Shown: positions 36,523 through 44,338, numbered from the stretch's first letter. The stretch is DNA of 64,000 nucleotides from Lutibaculum baratangense AMV1 (GCF_000496075.1 NZ_AWXZ01000038.1:62001-126000), one strand, 5' to 3'. Notes: generated by a model from the sequence alone, not told the origin. Made by a program: numbers and translations.

Positions 36523-36538
36523 TTGCGCATCTTGCGGC
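36523..36538. promoter_or_regulatory. Possible operator upstream of the aconitase-like gene
   Basis: TTGCGCATCTTGCGGC matches 37669-37684 (TTGTGCTTCTTGCACA) at 11-12 of 16 positions. The two copies flank the gntR gene, one before the aconitase operon and one before the uronate-dehydrogenase-like gene. Nearby, GATTGC (36521-36526) and GCAATC (36545-36550) form a longer inverted repeat. Candidate GntR sites only. Confidence 0.35.
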
Positions 36539-36605
36539 AAAAATGCAATCCCCAATCTGCAGCTACGGCTGAAGGCTGACGCACGGCTGCGCGTGCGGCG
36601 CCTCC

Positions 36606-37547
36606 TCAGGCCTCGGGCTCGAGGAGGCGCCTGATCTTCTTGAGGTTGTTCACGACGCTCTGCAGGTGCACCCGCATCGCCTCGGCCGCCTCCTCCTGGC
36701 GACCACGCTCGACGAGGTCGAGGATCTCCAGGTGCTGTGCTGCCTGGCTGTAGTAGCGGGACCGGTCGATCATCGATCGGTAGGACAGAAGGCGCCGCAC
36801 CCGGTTCACCCGCTTCAGCGCCTCGAGGAAGAAGGGGTTGCCGGAAGCCGTCGCCAGTGCCTCGTGGAAGTCGACGCCCTTGTCGTGCAGCTCGTCGGCC
36901 GACAGCGTGTCGATCTCTCCGGCGAGCAGCCGCTCCTCGACCCGCCGCCACTTCGCCGCCTCGCGGCGCGGCAGGTGGAAGCTCGGCTCGAGCAGCGCGT
37001 TCGGCTCGAGCGCCATGCGCAGGCGGTATGTCTGGTCGAGCGCCTCGGGCGTCGTCAGGATGGCGGAGAAGGTCCACCCGTAACCACGGCGGCGCTCGGC
37101 CCAGCCCTCCCGCGAGATGCGGTTCAGGAGCGTCGCGAGCTCGCCGCGCGTCAGGCCGTAGCGCTCGCGGAGATGCGTTTCGGAGACCTGGTCCTCGAGC
37201 GCGCCCCGCAGGCGGTCCTCGGCGATGCGGAAATAGACATCGCGCAGCTCGTCGTGGCCCGAGAGGCCGAGCTCCTTCGGCGAGCCGCCCCTGGCGCCGG
37301 TGAGAAAGAAGCCGCGATTCGGCTCGTGGACGACGAGCCCCTTCTCGGAGAGGAGCCGCAGGGCCTGCGTGACCGGCGATCGGGAGACGGAGAGCCGGTC
37401 GGCGAGGTGCTGCGCCGACATGTGGGCGCCCGTCGACAGCTGCTCGGCCTCGATGTGGTCGACGATGCGCGCGGCCACCTCCTGCGTGATCTCGCGCCGC
37501 CGCCGCCGCTCGCGGGTTCCCTCCTGCTGCCCGTCCATCTCTTTCAT
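36606..37547 (-). CDS. GntR family regulator with two winged-helix domains and an FCD domain
   Basis: 313 aa from ATG 37547 (ATG 37538 is also possible and is better spaced from a GAAAGAG). A first GntR winged helix spans about residues 20-82: HLADRLSVSRSPVTQALRLL, then EKGLVVHEPNRGFFL. A second winged-helix-like segment spans about 102-160: ETHLRERYGLTRGELATLLN, then REGWAERRRGYGWTF. An FCD-type helical effector domain covers about 165-305 (LDQTYRLRMALEPNALLEPS, DFHEALATASGNPFFLEALK). Ordinary FCD regulators have one winged helix and about 230 aa. It is between the aconitase operon and the divergent uronate-dehydrogenase-like gene and probably controls both. Confidence 0.85.
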   Translation of the reverse strand: MKEMDGQQEGTRERRRRREITQEVAARIVDHIEAEQLSTGAHMSAQHLADRLSVSRSPVTQALRLLSEKGLVVHEPNRGFFLTGARGGSPKELGLSGHDELRDVYFRIAEDRLRGALEDQVSETHLRERYGLTRGELATLLNRISREGWAERRRGYGWTFSAILTTPEALDQTYRLRMALEPNALLEPSFHLPRREAAKWRRVEERLLAGEIDTLSADELHDKGVDFHEALATASGNPFFLEALKRVNRVRRLLSYRSMIDRSRYYSQAAQHLEILDLVERGRQEEAAEAMRVHLQSVVNNLKKIRRLLEPEA

Positions 37548-37668
37548 CCGTCTGCCGCCCGCCGACGACGCATGCCCGATTTCCGCCGCCCGACCACGGG
37601 ATGCACGATTTCCGCCGCCCATGGCAATCGCCGCGCCCGCGAGAGGCGCATGCCACGCCACGGCCGGA

Positions 37669-37684
37669 TTGTGCTTCTTGCACA
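37669..37684. promoter_or_regulatory. Inverted repeat between gntR and the uronate-dehydrogenase-like gene
   Basis: TGTGC-TTCTT-GCACA (37670-37684) is a 5-base-arm inverted repeat in the 190-base divergent gap, 53 bases before the TTG start at 37738. It shares a word with 36523-36538, so a common regulator is suggested. Confidence 0.4.
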
Positions 37685-37737
37685 TGATATGCAGATTACG
37701 CCGCCTCTGTGACATATCGATCCCCCGGGAGGGCATT

Positions 37738-38541
37738 TTGGACACCATCATGATCACCGGCGCCGCCGGCCGCATCGCCACCGTGGCGCGGCGGGCGCTG
37801 CGCGACCATCCGGCGCGGCTTCGGCTCGTCGACCTGCGCGAAGCGGAGGAGTTGGCCGACGACGAGGAGATGATCGTGGGCGACTGCGCCGACCTCGAGA
37901 CGATGCGCCGGGCGAGCGAGGGCGTCGACTGCGTGATCCACCTCGCAGGCATTCCCACCGAGGCGCCCTGGGAGGAGCTTCTGCCGGCGAACTACGTCTC
38001 GACCTACAATGCCTTCGAGGCGGCCCGGCTCGGCGGCGCGAAGCGCTTCATCTTCGCGAGCTCGAACCACGCCGTCGGCTATCACGACGTGCGCGAGGTG
38101 CTCGGACCGGAGGCCGAGCCGAGGCCGGACGGCCTCTACGGCGTGGCGAAGGTGTTCGGAGAAGCGCTCGGCCGGCTCTACTCCGACCGCCACGGGCTCG
38201 AGGTCTGCTCGCTCAGGATCGGATCGTTCCGCGAGCGTCCCCTCAACCAGCGCGAGCTCGCGACGTGGATCAGCCCGCGAGACATGGGCCAGCTGATCCG
38301 CCGCTGCGTCGATGCCCCGCCGTTCCGGTATTTCGCCGCCTACGGCGTCTCGGCCAACCGCCGGCGGCGCTGGACGAATGGTGAGCTGGACGAGTGGCTC
38401 GGATACAGGCCCGAGGACGATGCCGAGATCTACGCCGCCGAGCTTTCCGGGCCGGAGCACGAGGAGGGCCCGATCGGCGGGCGCTTCCACGGCGGCCCCT
38501 ATTGTGACCCCGACTTCAAGGGATCTCCCCGGCCGCGATAG
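37738..38541 (+). CDS. Uronate dehydrogenase-like NAD-dependent epimerase/dehydratase family protein
   Basis: 267-aa extended SDR. Seen: MITGAAGRIATVARRAL (Gly-rich NAD loop TGAAGRI), DLREAEELADDEEMIVGDCAD in short segments, HLAGIPTEAPWEELLPAN, FASSNHAVGYH, and the catalytic YGVAK (Tyr134, Lys138). The pattern FASSNHxxGY followed by LGPEAEPRPDGLYGVAK corresponds to bacterial uronate dehydrogenase, which oxidises galacturonate/glucuronate to aldaro-lactone. TTG 37738 is chosen as start because GGGAGGG lies 4-5 bases upstream; ATG 37750 would remove four residues before the NAD loop. Divergent from gntR. Confidence 0.82.
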   Translation: MDTIMITGAAGRIATVARRALRDHPARLRLVDLREAEELADDEEMIVGDCADLETMRRASEGVDCVIHLAGIPTEAPWEELLPANYVSTYNAFEAARLGGAKRFIFASSNHAVGYHDVREVLGPEAEPRPDGLYGVAKVFGEALGRLYSDRHGLEVCSLRIGSFRERPLNQRELATWISPRDMGQLIRRCVDAPPFRYFAAYGVSANRRRRWTNGELDEWLGYRPEDDAEIYAAELSGPEHEEGPIGGRFHGGPYCDPDFKGSPRPR

Positions 38542-38666
38542 GGAAAGAAGCCGGGCCGCCCTCGGCATGCGAAGGCTCCTCACTCAAGGCGCCTGTTCGG
38601 TGCTACACCACGAGCGCGCCCCCTTGCACCGGCACACCCAGCGGGCCCCGTAACCCCTCCCCCACG

Positions 38667-38685
38667 CTTTCGGCTTTCACGAAAG
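38667..38685 (+). promoter_or_regulatory. Hairpin covering the ribosome-binding site of the next gene
   Basis: CTTTCG (38667-38672) pairs with CGAAAG (38680-38685) around a 7-base loop. The second arm contains the start of AAAGGG (38683-38688), the likely Shine-Dalgarno for the TTG at 38692. A stable stem would hide it; regulation is inferred. Confidence 0.3.
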
Positions 38686-38691
38686 GGCCCC

Positions 38692-39717
38692 TTGGACAAT
38701 CTCGCTCACAGTCTTGCAGGTGCCGCGCTCGGAGAGGCGGGCCTCAAGAAGAAGACAGGCCTGGGGATGGCCACCCTGATCATCGCGGCCAACCTGCCCG
38801 ATGTCGACGCGTTCGGCCTCCTGTTCGGCGAGAACCTCGCCTGGCGGCGCGGCTGGACGCACGGGCCGGTCGCCATGCTCGTGCTTCCGCCATTGCTCGT
38901 CGGCGCCATGGTGCTGTTCGATCGCTGGCAGACGCGGCGGGGCACGCGGCCGGCCGGGCGGCTGCCCCTCCATGTCGGCTGGCTCTTCGCGCTCGCCTAT
39001 ATCGGCTGGGCCTCGCACCCGCTGCTCGACTTCATGAACAGCTACGGCATCCGGCTGCTCATGCCGTTCTCCGAGCGGTGGTTCTACGGCGATACGCTCT
39101 TCATCATCGATGTCTGGCTGTGGATCGCCCTGGGCCTCGGCGTCTGGCTGTCGAGGAGATGCTGGCGCAGAGGATCGCCGCATCCCGGCCGCCCGGCGCT
39201 CGTCGGCCTCTGCGTCGCCGCGAGCTACGCCACCGCGATGGGGCTCGGCAGCATCGCCGCGGAGCGGCTGACGCGGGAGGCGGCCGAGGCGCGGGAAACC
39301 GACCCGATCGAGACCGTGGTGGCGACGCCCGTGCCGATCAACCCGTTCCGGCGCGACGTGATCTTCGGCACCGACGAGGCCTACGGCTTCGGCGTGCTGC
39401 GCTTCACGCCGAAGCCGCAGTTGGAGCTCGAGCCGGGCCTCACCCCGACGAATCTGGACGATCCCGCACTCGCGGAGGCGGCGCGGGAGAAGGAGATCGC
39501 CGACTTCCTCTACTGGTCCCGCCTGCCCTTCGCGACGATCGAGCGCCGGGCGGACGGGACCTACGTGACCATCGACGACGCGCGCTACAGCAATGGCCCC
39601 GCCGCAGGACGCTTCGCCCGGACGCTCCGCCTACCGCCCGCCCTCGTGCCGGACGAGGCGCAAGGCGCGCCCGACGGCCCAGAGGCCGATGACCAGCATG
39701 AGGCTCAGCGCGACTAG
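38692..39717 (+). CDS. YdjM/YfhO-type membrane-bound metal-dependent hydrolase
   Basis: 341-aa inner-membrane protein of the LexA-regulated YdjM-like metal-dependent hydrolase family (COG1988). Seen: MDNLAHSLAGAALGEAGLKKKTG (amphipathic N-terminus with conserved His), IIAANLPDVDAFGLLFG with metal-type Asp residues, RGWTHGPVAML, and SHPLLDFMNSYGIRLLMPFS. About five membrane helices occupy residues 20-200; the remainder is soluble. The start is TTG 38692, directly followed by the conserved MDxLAH motif. The 3' end overlaps the convergent small membrane gene by 87 bases. Role unknown, possibly envelope stress. Confidence 0.85.
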   Translation: MDNLAHSLAGAALGEAGLKKKTGLGMATLIIAANLPDVDAFGLLFGENLAWRRGWTHGPVAMLVLPPLLVGAMVLFDRWQTRRGTRPAGRLPLHVGWLFALAYIGWASHPLLDFMNSYGIRLLMPFSERWFYGDTLFIIDVWLWIALGLGVWLSRRCWRRGSPHPGRPALVGLCVAASYATAMGLGSIAAERLTREAAEARETDPIETVVATPVPINPFRRDVIFGTDEAYGFGVLRFTPKPQLELEPGLTPTNLDDPALAEAAREKEIADFLYWSRLPFATIERRADGTYVTIDDARYSNGPAAGRFARTLRLPPALVPDEAQGAPDGPEADDQHEAQRD

Positions 39718-39993
39718 GTAGACCGGCCCGGCCGCCTTCGCGGGCCCGTGCATCTGGTGGTCGAGGGTCTCGACCAGGAGAACGAGCACCAGGCCGCACA
39801 GGGCGCCCCATGATGCGAGGTGCCACAGGGCGCCGTCACGGGCCGACCGCCACCCGGCCCAGGCCAGTGCGCCAGCCACGGCGAGTTCGTCGAGCGCCAT
39901 CGGAACGAAGCGCTCGCTTCCCCAGAAGCGGGCGATCTCGCCCGCCGCGATGAGGAAGGCGACGCCATAGGCCAGTGCGTTGAGGGCTTTCAT
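39631..39993 (-). CDS. Small integral membrane protein
   Basis: 120 aa from ATG 39993, with about four predicted hydrophobic segments (LNALAYGVAFLIAAGEIARF, ALDELAVAGALAWAGW, LASWGALCGLVLVLLVE, AAGPVYLVALSLMLVIGLWA). Not assigned to a family with confidence. Its 3' part overlaps the end of the convergent hydrolase gene by 87 bases, both frames being coding by appearance. The upstream frame to 40050 lacks hydrophobic character. Confidence 0.65.
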   Translation of the reverse strand: MKALNALAYGVAFLIAAGEIARFWGSERFVPMALDELAVAGALAWAGWRSARDGALWHLASWGALCGLVLVLLVETLDHQMHGPAKAAGPVYLVALSLMLVIGLWAVGRALRLVRHEGGR

Positions 39994-40062
39994 GACCCCA
40001 GACCTTACGCAGCAGGTCGAGCCCCCGACAACTGCGGCCGCCGGCCGCATCCGCCGGCTGGT

Positions 40063-40082
40063 GATCGGCCGGCCGGCCGATC
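40063..40082. repeat. 20-bp perfect GC-rich palindrome
   Basis: GATCGGCCGGCCGGCCGATC reads the same on both strands. It lies between the small membrane protein's start and the stop of the GntR gene. There is no T-run, so it is not a classic intrinsic terminator; it may still form a strong cruciform or stem downstream of gntR. Confidence 0.5.
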
Positions 40083-40125
40083 GCGTCGATGAGACGGAAT
40101 AGCTGCCGTCGCGCGCAGGAGCGGC

Positions 40126-40797
40126 CTACTCCGACGCCGCCGCGCTCTGACGCGCGATGGCCCAGGCATTCCCGACATGGAGCCTGCATGCCGCCTCGGC
40201 GGCGTCGGGATCGTGCGCGCCGATGGCGTCGAGCATCGCCTGCATCTCCCCGGGGCCCGTCACGTTCCGGCCAGGCGACCACAGCGTATAGGAGCGCAGC
40301 TGGTTGATGCGCGCGTTGAGGTTTCGGAAGACGTCCCAGGCGACAGTCTTGCCGGCAGCCGTGAAGAGCACCTCGTAGAACGCCGACGTGCCCCGCATCA
40401 CCCTCCGGATGTCGCTCGCCGCGAAGCCGGCGCGGATCTCGTCGAGATGTACCCGGAGGAGATCGACATCCGCCGCGCCTATGCGCTCGGCGCAGGATCG
40501 GACGACCATGACTTCGATGACCATCCGCATCTCGTAGATCTGCTCGACCGTCTCCAGGTCGAGCCGCGCGACGATCGGCCCGTGATGCGGCAGGATCTCG
40601 ACGAGGCCTTCGGCCTCGAGATGGCGCAGGACCTCGCGCACGACGGTCCGCGAGACGCCCAGGAGCTCGCAGAGCTTCCGCTCCACCAGTCGCTCCCCCG
40701 GCCGGAACCGCCGCTCCAGGATGGCGTCGCGAAGCTTGTTCAGCGCGAGCTCGCGGAGCGTCACCGTCGGCCGCTCCACCTTCAGGGCGTTGTCCAT
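40126..40797 (-). CDS. GntR family transcriptional regulator (FadR/FCD type)
   Basis: 223 aa from ATG 40797 (a GTG at 40830 would add 11 residues; neither start has an ideal ribosome-binding site). The winged helix is LRELALNKLRDAILERRFRP through RKLCELLGVSRTVVREVLRH, then EGLVEILPHHGPIVA. The FCD domain has the metal-ligand pattern YEMRMVIEVMVVRSCAERIG and a final RLHVGNAW. It diverges from the DUF1185-to-ABC operon and a typical GntR operator lies in the shared gap, so it most likely controls that operon. Confidence 0.9.
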   Translation of the reverse strand: MDNALKVERPTVTLRELALNKLRDAILERRFRPGERLVERKLCELLGVSRTVVREVLRHLEAEGLVEILPHHGPIVARLDLETVEQIYEMRMVIEVMVVRSCAERIGAADVDLLRVHLDEIRAGFAASDIRRVMRGTSAFYEVLFTAAGKTVAWDVFRNLNARINQLRSYTLWSPGRNVTGPGEMQAMLDAIGAHDPDAAEAACRLHVGNAWAIARQSAAASE

Positions 40798-40868
40798 CGT
40801 CCGCAGTGATTCCTCCTGGTCGCTCGTCACCCAAGGTGACGGCTGCGCCCCGCCGCCGCAACATGCGG

Positions 40869-40910
40869 TTGACAGTCATATTATGGTATACCATCATACT
40901 GCATACCATG
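40869..40910 (+). promoter_or_regulatory. Promoter with GntR-type operators for the DUF1185-LLM operon
   Basis: TTGACA (40869-40874) is a consensus -35; 17 bases on, CATCAT (40892-40897) is a plausible -10 (4 of 6). Between and over them is the perfect palindrome ATGGTATACCAT (40883-40894), followed by a second imperfect copy, ATACTGCATACCAT (40897-40910). FCD-type GntR proteins commonly bind such T-x-GT-x-AC-x-A sites. Repression by occlusion of the promoter is inferred. Confidence 0.6.
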
Positions 40911-40925
40911 GCGAGGTGAAGCCGT

Positions 40926-41510
40926 ATGACTGTTCGGAAGCTGGTGCGGTACTCGGAAGACACGCTGATCGAGGGCGGCAGGGCGGCGCCGCGGCCGTTG
41001 CGGCTCTTCGGTGTCGCCGCCGTCATCGCCAACCCCTGGGCGGGCCGCGGCTTCGTCGAGGACCTGCAGCCGGAGATCCGGGCAATCGCGCCGCAGCTCG
41101 GGGAGCTCCTGACCGATGAGGTGCTGCGCTGGGCCGGCTCCGGCGATGCCGTGGAAGGCTACGGCAAGGCGGCGATCGTCGGCACGGCCGGCGAGGTCGA
41201 GCACGCCTCGGCCCTCATCCACACGCTGCGCTTCGGCAACCACTACCGGAAGGCCGTCGGCGCCAAGTCCTATCTCAGCTTCACGAACACGCGCGGCGGC
41301 CCCGACACGGCGCTGATGATCCCGCTGATGCACAAGGCGGACGAGGGCATGCGCTCGCACTACCTCACCGTGCACTTCTCGATCCCCGACGCGCCCGCGC
41401 CCGACGAGATCGTGGTCGCGCTCGGCGCCTCGATCGGCGGCCGGCCGCACCACCGGATCGGCGACCGCTACCAGGATCTTCAGGAGCTGGGCGCCACGAC
41501 CAATGTCTGA
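40926..41510 (+). CDS. DUF1185 (AA_synth) family protein
   Basis: 194 aa. Members of this family are annotated as 'amino acid synthesis' proteins, but their activity is unknown. Seen: MTVRKLVRYSEDTLIEGGR, the family core AAVIANPWAGRGFVEDLQPE, VEGYGKAAIVGTAGEVEHAS, and KSYLSFTNTRGGPDTALMIP. GAGGTGAA precedes the ATG. First gene of the GntR-controlled operon; it overlaps the hydrolase gene by 8 bases, so its product is probably a pathway enzyme or scaffold. Confidence 0.88.
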   Translation: MTVRKLVRYSEDTLIEGGRAAPRPLRLFGVAAVIANPWAGRGFVEDLQPEIRAIAPQLGELLTDEVLRWAGSGDAVEGYGKAAIVGTAGEVEHASALIHTLRFGNHYRKAVGAKSYLSFTNTRGGPDTALMIPLMHKADEGMRSHYLTVHFSIPDAPAPDEIVVALGASIGGRPHHRIGDRYQDLQELGATTNV

Positions 41511-42348
41511 CGCGGATCGCCATTCCGATCTCGGCGGCGGCCGCACCGCCTATCTCGAGCGCGGCAGCGGCGAAGCGATCGTCTTCATCCACGGCGTCGG
41601 GCTTCACTCCGCCGTGTGGCGCTCCCAGGTCGACCACTTCGCGACGCGGGCGCGGGTCGTCGCCTACGACACGCTCGGTCACGGCCGGAGCGACCTGCCG
41701 CCACGGGACGCGACGCTCGAGGATTATCTCGCCCAGCTCGCGGACCTTCTCGACGTTCTGGAGATTCCCTCCGCGGTTCTCAGCGGCCATTCGATGGGCG
41801 CGATGATCGCGACGGCATTCGCCGCCACCCGGCCGGACCGGGTGCACGGGCTCGTCGCCTTCAACACCGTCTACCGCCGCTCGCCGGAAGAGCGGTGCTC
41901 GGCACTCGAACGGGCGGAGCTTCTCGCCCGCGAAGGGTCCGCAGCCACCGTGGACGCGGCGATCTCGCGGTGGTTCGGCGAGCCGATCGAGCCGGAGGAC
42001 CGGGGACGAGCGGAAGATCTCCATCGCTGGCTTCTCGCAGCCGATCCGGAGGGCTATGCCCGCGCCTATCGCGTCTTCGCCACGAGCGACGACGCCTTCG
42101 CGGACCAGATGGGGGCTTTGACGGCGCCGGCGCTCTTCGTGACCGGCGAGTTCGACCCCCATTCGACGCCGGCCATGTCGCGCGCGCTCGCGGCGGAGGC
42201 GTCGAACGCCCGCGCCGTCATCCTGCCGGGCGAGCGCCACATGTTCGCCTATCGCAGCCCGGGCCGGGCGAGCGACCTCATTTCAGGCTTCCTGGCGGAA
42301 ACCGGCGGCGCCGCGACGCGTGCCATGCCGAGCGGAGGAGCGAGATGA
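41503..42348 (+). CDS. Alpha/beta hydrolase
   Basis: 281-aa hydrolase. Seen: IVFIHGVGLHSAVWRSQVDH (oxyanion HG), VAYDTLGHGRSDLP, the nucleophile elbow GHSMGA with Ser97, the acid in FVTGEFDPHSTP and the late His in GERHMFAYR. It is in the class of RutD/PcaD-type C-N or C-O bond hydrolases. It overlaps the genes before (8 bases) and after (4 bases), consistent with tight operon translation. Confidence 0.9.
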   Translation: MSDADRHSDLGGGRTAYLERGSGEAIVFIHGVGLHSAVWRSQVDHFATRARVVAYDTLGHGRSDLPPRDATLEDYLAQLADLLDVLEIPSAVLSGHSMGAMIATAFAATRPDRVHGLVAFNTVYRRSPEERCSALERAELLAREGSAATVDAAISRWFGEPIEPEDRGRAEDLHRWLLAADPEGYARAYRVFATSDDAFADQMGALTAPALFVTGEFDPHSTPAMSRALAAEASNARAVILPGERHMFAYRSPGRASDLISGFLAETGGAATRAMPSGGAR

Positions 42349-43274
42349 GCGAAGCCGATCTCCAGCGCGACCTGCGCAGCGCCTTCGGCACCTTCGCCAC
42401 CGGCGTCACCGTCGTGACCACGCTCGACGCGACCGAGACGCCCCGGGGATTCACGGCGAACTCCTTCGCATCCGTCTCTCTCGACCCGCCGCTCGTCTCG
42501 GTGTGCATCGCGCGCAAGGCGGCGAGCTACGAAGCGTTCGCAACCGCACGGAGCTTCGCCGTCAACGTCCTGGCCGATGGCCAGAAGCACGTCTCCGCGG
42601 CCTTCGGCTCGCGCAGCGGCACGAAGTTCGACGGGATCGGCTGGCGGCGCGGCGAGACCGGAAGCCCGCTCATCGACGGTGCGGTGGCCCATTTCGACTG
42701 CGTGGCGCACGATCAGGTGGAGGCCGGAGATCATCTCATCCTGATCGGCCGCGTCGTCGGCTACGACCACACGGCCGCGAACCCGCTCGGCTACTGCCGC
42801 GGTGCCTATGTGAGCTTCGCACTCGCCTCCGAGGCCGTGGCAGCCGCGTCCGCCCCGGGCCGCACGCGGATCGGCGCCATCGTGGAATATGAGGGCTCGC
42901 TCTACCTCCCTCTCGTCGAGGGTCAGCCCCTGCCGCCGACCGCGAGCCGGCTCGGCCATTCGGGCGACCCCGACAGCCTCGTCGGCCGCCTCGCCAGGGA
43001 CGGCCTGACGGCCGAGTTTCCCTTCGTCTTCGCGGTCTTCGAGGAGACCGGGAGCGGCGAGCAGAACGTCTACTACCGCGGACAGGCCAAGAGCGTCTCT
43101 GACCAGGCGAGGCGCCATCTCGTGCCGCTCGGCGCCCTCGACCCCTCCCTCATCGAAGGCCGCGCCGTCCGCACGATGATGGAGCGCTATCTGCGCGAGC
43201 GGCGGGAGGACGCCTTCGGCGTCTATGTCGGAGACACGGAGGCCGGCGCCGTCAGCCGGCTCGCCAACGCATGA
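42345..43274 (+). CDS. Flavin reductase family protein with unusual C-terminal extension
   Basis: 309 aa. Residues 1-165 are a flavin:NAD(P)H reductase (HpaC/RutF type): LRSAFGTFATGVTVVTTLDA, GFTANSFASVSLDPPLVSVC, SFAVNVLADGQKHVSAAFGS, HLILIGRVVGYDH, and CRGAYVSF. Such enzymes supply FMNH2 to a partner monooxygenase, here the LLM protein encoded next. About 140 extra residues follow (from TRIGAIVEYEGSLYLPLVEG). Their end (VPLGALDPSLIEGRAVRTMM) weakly resembles the tail of NUDIX domains, but no NUDIX box is present. The ATG overlaps the hydrolase stop (ATGA). Confidence 0.88.
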   Translation: MSEADLQRDLRSAFGTFATGVTVVTTLDATETPRGFTANSFASVSLDPPLVSVCIARKAASYEAFATARSFAVNVLADGQKHVSAAFGSRSGTKFDGIGWRRGETGSPLIDGAVAHFDCVAHDQVEAGDHLILIGRVVGYDHTAANPLGYCRGAYVSFALASEAVAAASAPGRTRIGAIVEYEGSLYLPLVEGQPLPPTASRLGHSGDPDSLVGRLARDGLTAEFPFVFAVFEETGSGEQNVYYRGQAKSVSDQARRHLVPLGALDPSLIEGRAVRTMMERYLRERREDAFGVYVGDTEAGAVSRLANA

Positions 43275-43287
43275 CCGGGGCAAGCCG

Positions 43288-44331
43288 ATGAAGTTCTCGC
43301 TCTTCGTTCACATGGAGCGCCTCGCGCCGGAGACGCCGCACGCGAGGCTCTTCGACGAGCTGACGGAGCTCGTCCAGATGGCGGAGGACGGCGGATTCCA
43401 CGCCGCCTGGATCGGCGAGCACCACGGGATGGAGTTCACGATCTCTCCGAACCCGTTCATCAACATCGCCTATCTCGGCGCGCGAACCTCGCGCATCAGG
43501 CTCGGGACGGGGACCGTGGTCGCCCCCTTCTGGCACCCGATCAAGCTCGCCGGAGAAGCCGCCCTCGCCGACCTCGCGACCCACGGACGCCTCGATGTCG
43601 GCATCGCCCGGGGCGCCTATTCCTTCGAATACGAGCGCATGGTGCCGGGGCTCGACGCGATGGAGGCGGGCCTGCGCATGCGCGAGCTCGTGCCGGCCGT
43701 CCAGAAGCTCTGGCAGGGCGACTACGCGCATGACGGCAAGTACTGGCGGTTTCCCGCGACGACCGCCGTCCCGTCGCCGCTGCAGGATCCGCACCCGCCG
43801 GTCTGGGTGGCCGCGCGCGATCCGAATTCGCACGCCTTCGCCATAGCGAACGGCTGCAACGTGCAGGTCACGCCGCTGTGGAACGGCGAGGACGAGGTCG
43901 TGTCGCTGAAGAGGAAGTTCGACGAGGCCTGCGCCGCGCATCCCGGCGCGAAGCGGCCCCAGATCATGGTGCTCCAGCACGCCTTTGTCGCCGAGGACGC
44001 GGCCGACGCCGAGCTCGCGGGGCGCGAGCTCAGCCGCTTCTACAACTATTTCGGCGCCTGGTTCCGCAACGAGCGGCCGATCCGCCGGGGCTTCATCGAG
44101 ACGCTGAGCGAGGAGGAGATGGCGGCGAACGCCATGTACGCCCCCGAAATCATGATGAAGAACCTCATCATCGGCACACCCGACCTCGTCATCGACCGCG
44201 TGAAGCGGATCGAGGCGATGGGCTACGACCAGTTCAGCTTCTGGATCGACAGCGGCATGAGCTTCGAGCGCAAGAAGGCGTCGCTGCGGCGCTTCATCGA
44301 CCAGGTCCTGCCGGCCTTCGAGACGGCGTGA
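43288..44331 (+). CDS. LLM class flavin-dependent oxidoreductase
   Basis: 347-aa bacterial-luciferase-like monooxygenase. Seen: MKFSLFVHMERL, GFHAAWIGEHHGMEFTISPN, RIRLGTGTVVAPFWHPIKLA, LDVGIARGAYSFEYERMVPG, and HPPVWVAARDPNSHAFAIAN. These enzymes use reduced FMN from a separate reductase to insert oxygen (ring opening, C-S or C-N cleavage). The reductase is the gene directly upstream, and an aldehyde dehydrogenase follows 7 bases later. Substrate unknown. Confidence 0.9.
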   Translation: MKFSLFVHMERLAPETPHARLFDELTELVQMAEDGGFHAAWIGEHHGMEFTISPNPFINIAYLGARTSRIRLGTGTVVAPFWHPIKLAGEAALADLATHGRLDVGIARGAYSFEYERMVPGLDAMEAGLRMRELVPAVQKLWQGDYAHDGKYWRFPATTAVPSPLQDPHPPVWVAARDPNSHAFAIANGCNVQVTPLWNGEDEVVSLKRKFDEACAAHPGAKRPQIMVLQHAFVAEDAADAELAGRELSRFYNYFGAWFRNERPIRRGFIETLSEEEMAANAMYAPEIMMKNLIIGTPDLVIDRVKRIEAMGYDQFSFWIDSGMSFERKKASLRRFIDQVLPAFETA

Positions 44332-44338
44332 GGAAGCC

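Noticed and set aside
33887-36634. Plus-strand frame of 915 codons antisense to the aconitase-like gene
   Set aside because: Arg/His/Asp-rich translation without domains; mirror of a strongly conserved enzyme.
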